This document shows, piece by piece, positions 7,852-15,047 of a DNA stretch of 27,732 nt (the first letter of the stretch is position 1; each line of letters starts with the position of its first letter). A program made the position numbers and the translations under genes. The DNA is from a virus. The notes below the pieces were generated by a model, which was not told where the DNA came from, made no database searches, and worked only from the letters and a program-made list of their open reading frames with translations. The DNA lies in the IMG/VR virus record IMGVR_UViG_3300025400_000066, positions 1 to 27,732 of that record. One strand, written 5' to 3'.

Positions 7852-7873
7852 ATTTCTGCATTAGTAGTTATAG
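7852..7873 (+). promoter_or_regulatory. Repeated promoter-like element, copy 3
   Basis: The full core TGCATTAGTAGTTATAG is present, matching copy 1 at 20 of 22 positions, and is followed by GGAAG. It begins 7 bp after the HNH stop codon. A small dyad, AATGC (7844-7848) with GCATT (7858-7862), overlaps the HNH stop and the core. Proposed +1 is G7873, giving a 91-nt leader to the decoration-like gene at 7964. It heads the long fibre and lysis module, which the capsid terminator otherwise cuts off from upstream transcription. Confidence 0.65.
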
Positions 7874-7963
7874 GAAGATTTTGCCCCCAACAGACTACTG
7901 AACTTCCCAGTAGACGATCTAGCGACTGAGTGGGGCTATAAACTCTAGATAGGAATAAAACCC
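7873..7963 (+). promoter_or_regulatory. Structured 5' leader with possible pseudoknot
   Basis: This leader begins GGAAG (7873-7877), which can pair with CTTCC (7903-7907). A second hairpin, CTACTG (7895-7900) with CAGTAG (7908-7913), encloses that CTTCC in its 7-nt loop, so both pairings together would make a pseudoknot. Further on come AAACTCTAGA and a TAGGAAT ribosome binding site before ATG 7964. The leader after copy 4 has the same outline (5' hairpin, then ACTCTAGA, then the ribosome binding site). Structure is judged by eye only. Confidence 0.45.
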
Positions 7964-8494
7964 ATGTCAGTTACTTTCAATCAGCCGATTCGTGTCTACA
8001 AATATAACAACCCCACGAACAACGGCGTCATCGCTCCCGACAACACTGGCGTAGTGTCTGTCAGCCAACAAGTCACCTTCTCTGGTGTTAACGCAGCTGG
8101 TGCTATCACCACCTACGGCACTGGTAGCTCTTCTACCACCCAAGATCCCGTGTGGATCCCCGCTGGTGCTGCTATCACCAACGTGCGCTTGTTTGAAACC
8201 ACCGCTCCCTCGGCTTTTACTGGCATGGTTATTACTGTTGCTGTTAACGGCACTTCTGTTGGTACTATCACTCCCACCACCACTGGCGGCGTGATTTCTA
8301 TTGCTTTCACTGCTACTGCAGCTGTTGCAGCATTGTTGGCCAACGTGGGCACCAGCGACGTTCAAGTTACCTTCACTGTTGGCACTACTTCTGGCGTGAC
8401 CGGCACTTTGGCTGGCATGTTTGATGTTAGCTATTCTGCTCGTAACTTTGACGGTTCGGTCACTAACGTGGGCCAAGGTTACACCAACCAATAA
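7964..8494 (+). CDS. Thr/Val/Gly-rich virion protein, probable capsid decoration
   Basis: This 176-residue protein is rich in Thr, Val, Ala and Gly and nearly free of charged residues, and it looks all-beta (e.g. TGMVITVAVNGTSVGTITP). There is no signal peptide and no membrane helix. It is the first gene after promoter-like copy 3 and has its own structured leader, and its codon use resembles that of the capsid gene, so high expression is likely. Ig-like or jelly-roll decoration proteins have this composition. A role as a fibre base cannot be excluded, and I do not recognise a specific family. Confidence 0.65.
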   Translation: MSVTFNQPIRVYKYNNPTNNGVIAPDNTGVVSVSQQVTFSGVNAAGAITTYGTGSSSTTQDPVWIPAGAAITNVRLFETTAPSAFTGMVITVAVNGTSVGTITPTTTGGVISIAFTATAAVAALLANVGTSDVQVTFTVGTTSGVTGTLAGMFDVSYSARNFDGSVTNVGQGYTNQ

Positions 8495-8505
8495 TTAATT
8501 ACCTT

Positions 8506-8522
8506 GGGGGCCTAGTGCCCCC
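8506..8522 (+). terminator. GC-rich hairpin without a T-run
   Basis: A 6-bp perfect stem (GGGGGC, GCCCCC) with a CTAGT loop lies 11 bp after the decoration-like gene's stop and is followed by GATTTAACTT. The weak T content suggests partial termination, transcript end protection or processing, which would set the first gene's mRNA above that of the genes downstream. It resembles the hairpin at 3439. Confidence 0.5.
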
Positions 8523-8546
8523 GATTTAACTTATAAGGAATTAATT

Positions 8547-9344
8547 ATGGCATCGAATCTCGTCTCGAATCTCCAACAGCATCCTTCAATTATGCCCTCT
8601 GTTACCATGCAGGGTGCATATGAGCCGTTTGATTTACAAGTTGCTCGTAACCAAATTGCTGGTCATCAAACTGTTAGCATTTTTGGTTATCAAGCATCCG
8701 TTGGCACAACCCCAATTCCAATTTGGGAAAATGCTTCAACTTACACTTTTCCCACATCAGCATCTACCCTGACTCTAGTTAGTACTTCTACGTCGGATAA
8801 TACCAGCGCATCGGTCCTTATTAGTGGTTTGGATGCTAATTTTAACCCCATTTCAGAAACGTTGTTTTTGAATGGCACTACGGGTGTCACTACGGTTAAT
8901 AGTTATTTGCGTGTTAATAGTTTGGTTATGGTGTCTCCAGGCACTAGCCAAGTTACAAATGTTGGTACTATTACCATCAAGCAAAGCACTAATACTTTGG
9001 CTCAAATTAACGCTGGCGTTGGTAAATCACAAAGCACAGTTTTTACTGTGCCAAATGGTTATACTTTCTATTTAGATTTAGCAGAAGTCAATACTTCTAA
9101 TAGCTACACTGGCAGTGTGATTGTTACGTATCGTGTTCAAGCGTTAAACAACGTGACCGGTGTTCAATTGACTGTGTTGCAACAACCTTTTGTCTCCTTG
9201 TACTCAGCCAACCGCGCATCGGATCCTTTTGCGTATACGCAAAAAACCGATATTCAATGGCAACTTTCTGCAAGCACAGGCACTATTGCGGCTGGTGTTA
9301 TTGTAACTGGTAAGTTGATTAAGCTCGACGGTCAAACAGCGTAA
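8547..9344 (+). CDS. Conserved phage structural protein, function unknown
   Basis: This 265-residue beta-rich protein has an N-terminal YEPFDLQVARNQIAGHQTVS segment followed by FGYQASVGTTPIPIWENAS. Then comes SGLDANFNPISETLFLNGT and TTVNSYLRVNSLVM. I recall this order (xxVARxxIxGHxxxxxFGxNxxVxT..IW, then LDxxxNxISExxxLNGTTxVxTxxxYLR) from uncharacterised virion proteins of marine and freshwater phages. It lies between decoration-like and fibre genes, with AAGGAA upstream of ATG 8547. A head- or neck-attached fibre or decoration role is likely but unproven. Confidence 0.75.
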   Translation: MASNLVSNLQQHPSIMPSVTMQGAYEPFDLQVARNQIAGHQTVSIFGYQASVGTTPIPIWENASTYTFPTSASTLTLVSTSTSDNTSASVLISGLDANFNPISETLFLNGTTGVTTVNSYLRVNSLVMVSPGTSQVTNVGTITIKQSTNTLAQINAGVGKSQSTVFTVPNGYTFYLDLAEVNTSNSYTGSVIVTYRVQALNNVTGVQLTVLQQPFVSLYSANRASDPFAYTQKTDIQWQLSASTGTIAAGVIVTGKLIKLDGQTA

Positions 9345-9353
9345 GGCACTTAA

Positions 9354-9959
9354 ATGCCTGTCTACCTTGATACCCGCGCAAACTCGGTTTTATCTATTGC
9401 AATTTGTGATAGGTGTAACCGTAAGTTCGCCTATGTAGATTTAATGCCAGATCCCAACTTTCCTGGGATGCGGGTATGCAAGGATGATTTAGATAAGTTT
9501 GACCCTTGGCGCTTACCTGCTCGTCAAACTGAAAACATTGCGCTTCGGTTTCCTCGTCCTGATGTTAATATTGCGTTGACTGCCAACGAGATCTTAACTA
9601 CAGACGGGTATGGTAATAACGCAATCTTTATTGAAGGCGTTCCAAGTGGCAATACTCAGGGCGATTTGAACTACAACAGCACTGCAGTATCAAACAATTC
9701 TTTGGCTGCGATTATTTACTCTGTGACACCTAACAATGGCACAAAGTTGGGCGGTACAAACGTAACAATCCAAGGCAACAATTTTACCAATACTACGAAT
9801 GTGGCGTTTGGTGGAACACATGCCGCAAGTTTTAATATTTTGAATTCGACCACAATAACAGCCGTTACGCCAGCTTATGCTGTGACGGGTCCTGTTAACG
9901 TGACTGTGACAACCTCTTTTAATACTGCAACCTTCAACGGCGGGTTCACATATAATTAA
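9354..9959 (+). CDS. Zinc-finger-like plus IPT/TIG domain structural protein
   Basis: This 201-residue protein has two parts. Residues 15-55 hold CDRC (Cys18, Cys21) and VCKDD (Cys42 with Asp44/Asp45), a metal-site pattern seen in small phage proteins, here without a fourth Cys. Residues of about 117-201 match an IPT/TIG immunoglobulin-like domain: IYSVTPNNGTKLGGTNVTIQG, then NVAFGG, STTITAVTP and GPVNVTVTT. IPT/TIG domains are common as stalk modules in cell-surface and virion proteins and may bind carbohydrate. AAGGCA precedes ATG 9354, and the stop codon abuts the next gene's ATG, so the two are translationally coupled. The neighbouring fibre genes suggest a baseplate- or fibre-linked role. 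Confidence 0.75.
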   Translation: MPVYLDTRANSVLSIAICDRCNRKFAYVDLMPDPNFPGMRVCKDDLDKFDPWRLPARQTENIALRFPRPDVNIALTANEILTTDGYGNNAIFIEGVPSGNTQGDLNYNSTAVSNNSLAAIIYSVTPNNGTKLGGTNVTIQGNNFTNTTNVAFGGTHAASFNILNSTTITAVTPAYAVTGPVNVTVTTSFNTATFNGGFTYN

Positions 9960-10622
9960 ATGGCTGATCAGTCGATAACCCAACTTCCTGTTGCACAGAC
10001 CGTTACGGGCAATGAACAAACAGTCATTGTCCAAGGCGGCGTTACTAAGCAGGTCCAAATCAGCCAAATTGCCAACGCAATTTCGCCGGGAAAGTTGATC
10101 ACGAATGTTGCGTTTAATTCAAGTAATTACTTGGTGTTTTACTACAGCGATGGCACAACATCATCTGCTGGCCCAATTCCTGGCTATATTGCTGCAACTG
10201 TAAACGGTGCAGGCCACTTAATTCTAACCAATTCAACTGGCGCTATGACAGATGCCGGTTATGTGATTGGACCACAAGGGCCTAAAGGCGACACCGGCGC
10301 TACTGGTGCTGCAGCAACGCTAACAGCTGGAACAGCAACCACACTGCCTTACGGCGCAACACCCACCGTGACGAATGTGGGTACAACATCCAACGCAATT
10401 TTTAATTTTGGTATTCCACAAGGTGCGCCTGGTGGGGATGTGACGTTGCAAGATGATACAACCACAAACGCAACGCGGTATCCTGTGTTTGTAAGCGCTA
10501 CAAGCGGCAATGTGACAACCGAGTACACCTCGTCTACTAAATTGCAATATAACCCATCAACAGGCGGATTTTCTAGCCCAATTTTAACGGCTACTACCGG
10601 CATCGGTGGCGGAGCTTTTTAA
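9960..10622 (+). CDS. Collagen-like tail fibre protein
   Basis: This 220-residue protein opens with ITQLPVAQTVTGNEQTVIVQGGVTKQVQISQI, an N-terminal module common in phage fibres that probably attaches the fibre to the virion. The centre has a short collagen-like run (GPQGPKGDTGATGAA, about residues 104-118) and a later GIPQGAPGG, indicating a trimeric rod. The C-terminus is beta-rich and ends in GIGGGAF. That ending is echoed by the genes ending at 11987 (GGINGGTF) and 21952 (LITGGSF). ATG 9960 directly follows the preceding TAA. Confidence 0.8.
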   Translation: MADQSITQLPVAQTVTGNEQTVIVQGGVTKQVQISQIANAISPGKLITNVAFNSSNYLVFYYSDGTTSSAGPIPGYIAATVNGAGHLILTNSTGAMTDAGYVIGPQGPKGDTGATGAAATLTAGTATTLPYGATPTVTNVGTTSNAIFNFGIPQGAPGGDVTLQDDTTTNATRYPVFVSATSGNVTTEYTSSTKLQYNPSTGGFSSPILTATTGIGGGAF

Positions 10623-10631
10623 GGAATAAAA

Positions 10632-11987
10632 ATGGCACAATTTGGCTATACACCCATCCTGTTATACGCATCAAGTACTTCTGGAAATTCGCCAGTTGCT
10701 TCTAGTCTGACCAACAGCTCAAGCGGTTCTGAGTTGGCCATCAATATCACTGATGGTAAGCTTTTTTACAAAGACAATACAAACACCATTCAAGTGCTGG
10801 CCTCAAAGGGGGCTGCAGCAGGCACATTTAGTAACGTCACGATTACTGGTGGTTCAATCAACGGGACCACAATAGGGGCTTCAACGGCCTCTACGGGCGC
10901 TTTTACAACGCTGAGTACCACAGGCCTTGCCACACTGAATAGCTTGGCATTGGGCCTCACAGGCTATTTGTACGGTAATGGCGCGGGTGCAACCACAGCA
11001 AGCACCACAATCCCAACAACATCGCTATCTGGTACTATTACCAACGCTCAGTTGGCAAACAGTTCGGTGACGATTGGTTCAACAGCAATTTCGTTGGGTA
11101 CTACGGCTTCAACGCTTGCTGGATTGACCAGCGTGACGGTGACGCAAGACCCCGTATCGGCACTACAACTGGCCACTAAACAGTACGTTGATTCGGTGGC
11201 TCAAGGGTTGAATACCAAAGCGCCGGTATTGGTTGCTACGACAGCCAACATCACGCTGTCTGGTGAGCAGACAATTGACGGTATTACAACATCGTCCAGC
11301 CGTGTGCTGGTTAAAAATCAATCAACTGCAGCAAATAACGGTATTTATGTGTCTTCTTCGGGCGCATGGACCCGCTCTAGTGATGCCAACACATGGAACC
11401 AATTGGTTTCTGCTTATGTGTGGGTTGAAGAAGGTACTTTGCAGGGCGATACGGGTTGGGTTTGTACGGTTGACCCAGGCGGCACACTAGGTGTTACTGC
11501 GGTTACTTGGGTGCAGTTTGCTGGCGCTGGTTCGTATACTGCCGGTACTGGACTGACGCTCACTGGCACACAGTTTAGCATTACGAACACAGCTGTAACT
11601 GCGGGTTCTTACACGATTGGCAACTTCACGGTCAATGCTCAGGGGCAATTGACTGCAGCGTCCAGCTCATCAACCACGGGTTCTGGTAGTGTGGTGTTGG
11701 CCACATCGCCAACACTGGTAACGCCCAATTTGGGCACACCTAGCACGTTGGTTGGTACAAACATTACTGGCACGGCATCGGGCTTGAGTATTGGTGGTAA
11801 TGCTGCAACGGCTACCACAGCGACAAATGCCACCAATGTGGCGACCTCAACGGGTAGTGCGACAACCAACTATCTTGCCTTTGTGACGGCCACATCGGGC
11901 AACAATGGCATTACGGTCAACTCTGGATTGACTTATAACGGAACATCAAACGCGATTACCGGCGGCATCAACGGCGGAACTTTCTAA
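10632..11987 (+). CDS. Tail fibre protein, paralogue of the next gene at its N-terminus
   Basis: This 451-residue protein starts MAQFGYTPILLYASSTSG and has ELAINITDGKLFYKDN near residue 35. The next gene starts the same way (MAQTGYTPIILFKSGTA, ELAINYADGKLYYN). The middle carries LQLATKQYVDSVAQGLNTKAPV and a module with LVKNQSTAANNGIYVSSSGAWTRSSDA, both widespread in phage fibres. The rest is repetitive Thr/Gly/Ala-rich sequence (LVTPNLGTPSTLVGTNITGTA) typical of trimeric beta fibres. It ends in ITGGINGGTF. AAGGAA precedes ATG 10632. It probably contributes to host-surface contact, and the target is unknown. Confidence 0.85.
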   Translation: MAQFGYTPILLYASSTSGNSPVASSLTNSSSGSELAINITDGKLFYKDNTNTIQVLASKGAAAGTFSNVTITGGSINGTTIGASTASTGAFTTLSTTGLATLNSLALGLTGYLYGNGAGATTASTTIPTTSLSGTITNAQLANSSVTIGSTAISLGTTASTLAGLTSVTVTQDPVSALQLATKQYVDSVAQGLNTKAPVLVATTANITLSGEQTIDGITTSSSRVLVKNQSTAANNGIYVSSSGAWTRSSDANTWNQLVSAYVWVEEGTLQGDTGWVCTVDPGGTLGVTAVTWVQFAGAGSYTAGTGLTLTGTQFSITNTAVTAGSYTIGNFTVNAQGQLTAASSSSTTGSGSVVLATSPTLVTPNLGTPSTLVGTNITGTASGLSIGGNAATATTATNATNVATSTGSATTNYLAFVTATSGNNGITVNSGLTYNGTSNAITGGINGGTF

Positions 11988-11996
11988 GGAAGAAAC

Positions 11997-14036
11997 ATGG
12001 CACAAACTGGATACACGCCCATTATTTTGTTTAAGTCTGGCACGGCCAGCAACGTTCCTACTACTAGCAACTTGGCTGTGGGTGAGTTGGCTATAAATTA
12101 CGCCGATGGAAAACTTTACTACAACACCGGTTCAGCGATCAAGGTGTTGGCTGGGTCGGGTGGTGCTGGCGTTGTTGCAGGCTCGAACACACAAGTTCAG
12201 TACAACAACAGCGGTGCATTTGGTGCTTCTGCCAACCTGACTTATGACGGGACATCCTTTTCCGTTATTGGTCGTTTGTATAACGGCTCTGCTAGTACGT
12301 TTGGTTCAAGCACATGGGCGATGAGCCTTGGTAACGGAGGCGTTTCGGCAAACTATTTCAAAGCCGATTCTACTTATTGGCAAAATAGTTCTGGTACGCA
12401 AACAATGCAGTTGTCGGGTGGTACGTTGACCCTTGCCAATGACGCCTCTATTAACAGCTTGACGGTTGGTTTGGGTAATAGCGCCATTTCAAGCAATACG
12501 GCTTTTGGTAATTCGGCTTTATCGGCAAATACAACTGGCTCTGCAAGCGTAGCGGTTGGCTATCAATCACTAAAAGCGCAGACAAGTGGATATAACAACA
12601 ATGCGCTAGGTTTCCAAGCGTTGTTTAACAACACAACTGGCGCATCAAATAATGCTTTTGGTCAAGGTGCTTTAAAGGCAACAACTACTGGTTCTAACAA
12701 CTCAGCATTTGGTGATAGCGCACTTCAAGCCAATACCACAGCTAATAACAACACGGCTGTGGGCTATCAAGCCGCGTACAGCAACCAAACAGGTTCAGCC
12801 GTTGTAGCCATTGGTAATTCTGCTTCTTATAGCAACACAAGTGGCGGCACTACCGTAGCAGTCGGTAACAGCGCACTTTACACTAACTCCACTTCCACAA
12901 ATCTTGTTGGGGTTGGTTATCGCGCCTTATACAACATCACCACGGCTAATAGCGTTGCAATTGGCGCTAATGCGGGCTATGCAACCACTGGTGTGGGTGG
13001 TGGTATTTTGGCAATTGGTACTAATGCATTAACCGCAAACACAACCGGTAATAGTAATACTGCGGTTGGAACACAATACAACACTTCTGCGGCATTAGCG
13101 GCAAACACAACGGGCAGCTACAACATTGCTGTAGGTGAGGGGTCTTTATCATCCAACACCACAGCCTCACAAAATACCGCTGTAGGGTATCAGGCGGGAT
13201 ATAGCAACACCACAAATGGAAGTAATACGTTTTTTGGTTATCAAGCTGGGTTATTAAGTACGGGGTACAGAAATACTTTTATTGGCATGGGGAACCTTGG
13301 TGGCTCAGGTTCTGCTGTAACAAGTGGGTATAGCAATGTTATTTTAGGCGGTTACACCGGCAACCAAGGTGGCCTAGACATCCGCACAGCAAGCAACTAC
13401 ATTGTTCTGTCTGATGGGGATGGGAATCCACGTTTGCTTTGTGATGCAAGTGGGGACGTTATTATACCCGGCGGTGGAACAACAATCTCACAGGCTGGCA
13501 CTTTTACGATTTATGGAACAATCGCAAATCAAAATGTATTAAACGTAATATCCACAAATACAAGCGCTTCACAATACATTCTTAATTTGCAAAGCAATGC
13601 AACAATTGCAAACACGGCAGCTTTGATTCGAGGATATTCAAATACTTCTACAAACGTTTTCTTTGTTGCGGGCAATGGTAACGTCACTAACACCAATAAT
13701 AGCTATGGCGCTATTTCTGACGTCAAACTGAAAGAAAACATAGTTGACGCAACACCAAAATTGGCTGACTTGATGAAAGTACAAATTCGTCAATACAATT
13801 TAAAAGCTGAACAAACTCATAAACAAATTGGTGTTATTGCACAAGAAATTGAGCAAGTATTCCCTGCTATGGTGGAGGAAACTCCTGACCGTGATGAAAA
13901 AGGCAATGACCTTGGCACAACAACCAAGTCGGTGAAATACAGCGTATTTGTTCCTATGCTGGTCAAAGCAATGCAAGAGCAACAAGCCCTAATTGAATCG
14001 TTAACAACCCGCTTGGCAGCACTAGAAGCCAAATAA
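11997..14036 (+). CDS. Tail fibre/adhesin with S74 intramolecular chaperone
   Basis: This 679-residue protein has the N-terminal attachment module shared with the preceding gene. A long run (about residues 155-460) of degenerate repeats follows, of the form N-A-x-G-x-x-A-L-x-x-N-T-T-G, like the head repeats of trimeric YadA-type adhesins. The C-terminal domain (about residues 572-679) is the peptidase S74 chaperone of endosialidase-type spikes: AISDVKLKENI, IGVIAQEIEQVFP, VKYSVFVPMLVKAMQEQ and a final coiled coil. By analogy with endosialidase NF, Ser574 and Lys579 form the self-cleaving dyad, releasing the chaperone after the trimer folds. AAGGAAG precedes ATG 11997. This is the best candidate for a receptor-binding fibre here. 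Confidence 0.9.
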   Translation: MAQTGYTPIILFKSGTASNVPTTSNLAVGELAINYADGKLYYNTGSAIKVLAGSGGAGVVAGSNTQVQYNNSGAFGASANLTYDGTSFSVIGRLYNGSASTFGSSTWAMSLGNGGVSANYFKADSTYWQNSSGTQTMQLSGGTLTLANDASINSLTVGLGNSAISSNTAFGNSALSANTTGSASVAVGYQSLKAQTSGYNNNALGFQALFNNTTGASNNAFGQGALKATTTGSNNSAFGDSALQANTTANNNTAVGYQAAYSNQTGSAVVAIGNSASYSNTSGGTTVAVGNSALYTNSTSTNLVGVGYRALYNITTANSVAIGANAGYATTGVGGGILAIGTNALTANTTGNSNTAVGTQYNTSAALAANTTGSYNIAVGEGSLSSNTTASQNTAVGYQAGYSNTTNGSNTFFGYQAGLLSTGYRNTFIGMGNLGGSGSAVTSGYSNVILGGYTGNQGGLDIRTASNYIVLSDGDGNPRLLCDASGDVIIPGGGTTISQAGTFTIYGTIANQNVLNVISTNTSASQYILNLQSNATIANTAALIRGYSNTSTNVFFVAGNGNVTNTNNSYGAISDVKLKENIVDATPKLADLMKVQIRQYNLKAEQTHKQIGVIAQEIEQVFPAMVEETPDRDEKGNDLGTTTKSVKYSVFVPMLVKAMQEQQALIESLTTRLAALEAK

Positions 14037-14051
14037 CCTAAAGGAAATTTC

Positions 14052-14396
14052 ATGTCAACCTCATATACTTGGTCAATCACCTCCATGCAACAATGGCCTA
14101 GCGGCACAAACGCTGGCTACGTTGTGAACGTCAACTGGCTGCTTACTGGAACTGATGGCACTCACACTGCTGATATCGGTGACAACACCCAGTACCCCGT
14201 TACTGACGCACAAGCTGGTTTTACACCTTACGCACAATTGCAACCTCAACAAGTCATTGGCTGGGTGCAAGAGTCTCTGGGCGAACAAGGTATCGCCAAC
14301 TATGAGGCGAATGTGCAGGGTCAATTGAACAGCTTGGCTAACCCCCCTGTCAGCCCCGTGACTGAACCTTTACCCTGGGCCACTCCTGCTGCATAA
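14052..14396 (+). CDS. Small conserved tail-associated protein, function unknown
   Basis: This 114-residue protein begins SYTWSITSMQQWPSG, has VNVNWLLTGTDGTHTADIG and then FTPYAQLQPQQVIGWVQESLGEQGIANYEANVQ. The ending is proline-rich. I recall this pattern (YxWxIxxL..., FTPYxxLxxxxVIGWVxxxLG) from small uncharacterised phage proteins encoded beside tail fibres. It may be a fibre-assembly factor, but the role is unknown. AAAGGAAA precedes ATG 14052, 15 bp after the fibre stop. Confidence 0.75.
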   Translation: MSTSYTWSITSMQQWPSGTNAGYVVNVNWLLTGTDGTHTADIGDNTQYPVTDAQAGFTPYAQLQPQQVIGWVQESLGEQGIANYEANVQGQLNSLANPPVSPVTEPLPWATPAA

Positions 14397-14407
14397 TATA
14401 GTGGGAA

Positions 14408-14429
14408 GCCACCACCCCATTTTGGTGGC
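14408..14429 (+). terminator. Hairpin at the fibre/lysis boundary, no T-run
   Basis: A 7-bp stem, GCCACCA (14408-14414) with TGGTGGC (14423-14429), and an 8-nt loop lie 11 bp after the stop of the preceding gene. GCAATATAGG follows, so it lacks a T-run. It may attenuate or stabilise the fibre transcript rather than end it. No promoter-like element follows, so the lysis genes downstream need read-through. Confidence 0.5.
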
Positions 14430-14447
14430 GCAATATAGGATGAAACT

Positions 14448-14618
14448 ATGATTAGTTTAGAACATACCATTGAAGAAGTTAACTTGATTATTGCGGCTTT
14501 GCGCGAATTGCCACACAAGCTAGTTCACGAGCTTTTAGGCAAGATCGAAAAGCAAGCTGTTCCCCAAGTTCAAGCCGCCCAACAGGCCGCAGAACCTGCC
14601 CCACCTGCAGCGGAGTAA
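14448..14618 (+). CDS. Very small protein with Ala/Pro-rich tail, function unknown
   Basis: ATG 14448 with AGGATG just upstream opens a 56-residue frame ending at TAA 14616-14618. The first 37 residues look alpha-helical (SLEHTIEEVNLIIAALREL, then HKLVHELLGKIEKQ). The tail is Ala/Pro/Gln-rich (AAEPAPPAAE). It has the same build as the gene that follows 1 bp later, so the two may be partners. There is no membrane segment. It lies between the fibre and lysis genes and the function is unknown. Confidence 0.65.
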   Translation: MISLEHTIEEVNLIIAALRELPHKLVHELLGKIEKQAVPQVQAAQQAAEPAPPAAE

Positions 14619-14619
14619 T

Positions 14620-14805
14620 ATGGCTACCGCTCTTAAAGAAATTGAACAAAAAGTCGAAGAATTGCAAGCTGAAATTGCAGCTGAAGTGGCGTCGCAAGAA
14701 GTTGCTCCGGTTGTGGTGCAAGCTCCCAAAGGGACTATCAGCCCGATTGTTCAATTGGCCATTGACCAAGCTGCAGAACGTCTAAAACGCGAAACTGGAA
14801 AATAA
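14620..14805 (+). CDS. Small coiled-coil protein, function unknown
   Basis: This 61-residue protein has a coiled-coil N-terminal half (ALKEIEQKVEELQAEIAAEV) and a C-terminal helix (IVQLAIDQAAERLKRETGK) linked by a Val/Pro-rich segment. ATG 14620 lies 1 bp after the preceding stop, so translation is probably coupled. I do not recognise a family. It could be a minor virion or lysis-linked protein. Confidence 0.6.
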   Translation: MATALKEIEQKVEELQAEIAAEVASQEVAPVVVQAPKGTISPIVQLAIDQAAERLKRETGK

Positions 14806-14810
14806 GCAAA

Positions 14811-15047
14811 ATGGATATCCAATCCCTCATAAATACAATTATCCCCATTATTTGTGTGGGGTTGGGCTGGTTTTGCCAACAAATCTGGAACGAAGTGCAG
14901 GAAATTAAGAAGGAACATGGCCACTTCCGGGCTGATATTCCTTCTAAATACCTGCGCCGAGACGAGTTCTTTGATCGGTGGGATGAGATTATTACTCTTC
15001 TCCACCGCATCGAAGACAAGCTTGATAGCAAAGTAGATAAAAAATGA
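14811..15047 (+). CDS. One-TM membrane protein at the head of the lysis genes
   Basis: This 78-residue protein has one N-terminal hydrophobic segment (about residues 7-23, IINTIIPIICVGLGWFC-like), followed by a charged helical tail (IWNEVQEIKKEHGH, YLRRDEFFDRWDEI, LHRIEDKLDSKVDKK). I recall similar small proteins beside holins and endolysins in aquatic phages, but no function is established. Its stop overlaps the next gene's start (ATGA), so the two are coupled. Candidate roles are an antiholin or an auxiliary lysis protein, both inferred from position and topology. Confidence 0.65.
   Translation: MDIQSLINTIIPIICVGLGWFCQQIWNEVQEIKKEHGHFRADIPSKYLRRDEFFDRWDEIITLLHRIEDKLDSKVDKK

Noticed and set aside
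7967-8491. 174-codon - strand frame opposite the decoration-like gene
   Set aside because: It is a mirror of a Thr/Val/Gly-rich gene, with Ser/Asn/His-rich nonsense and no start signals.
9960-14036. Diversity-generating retroelement variable region in the fibre genes
   Set aside because: No reverse transcriptase and no near-identical template/variable pair with adenine-specific changes were seen in the window.
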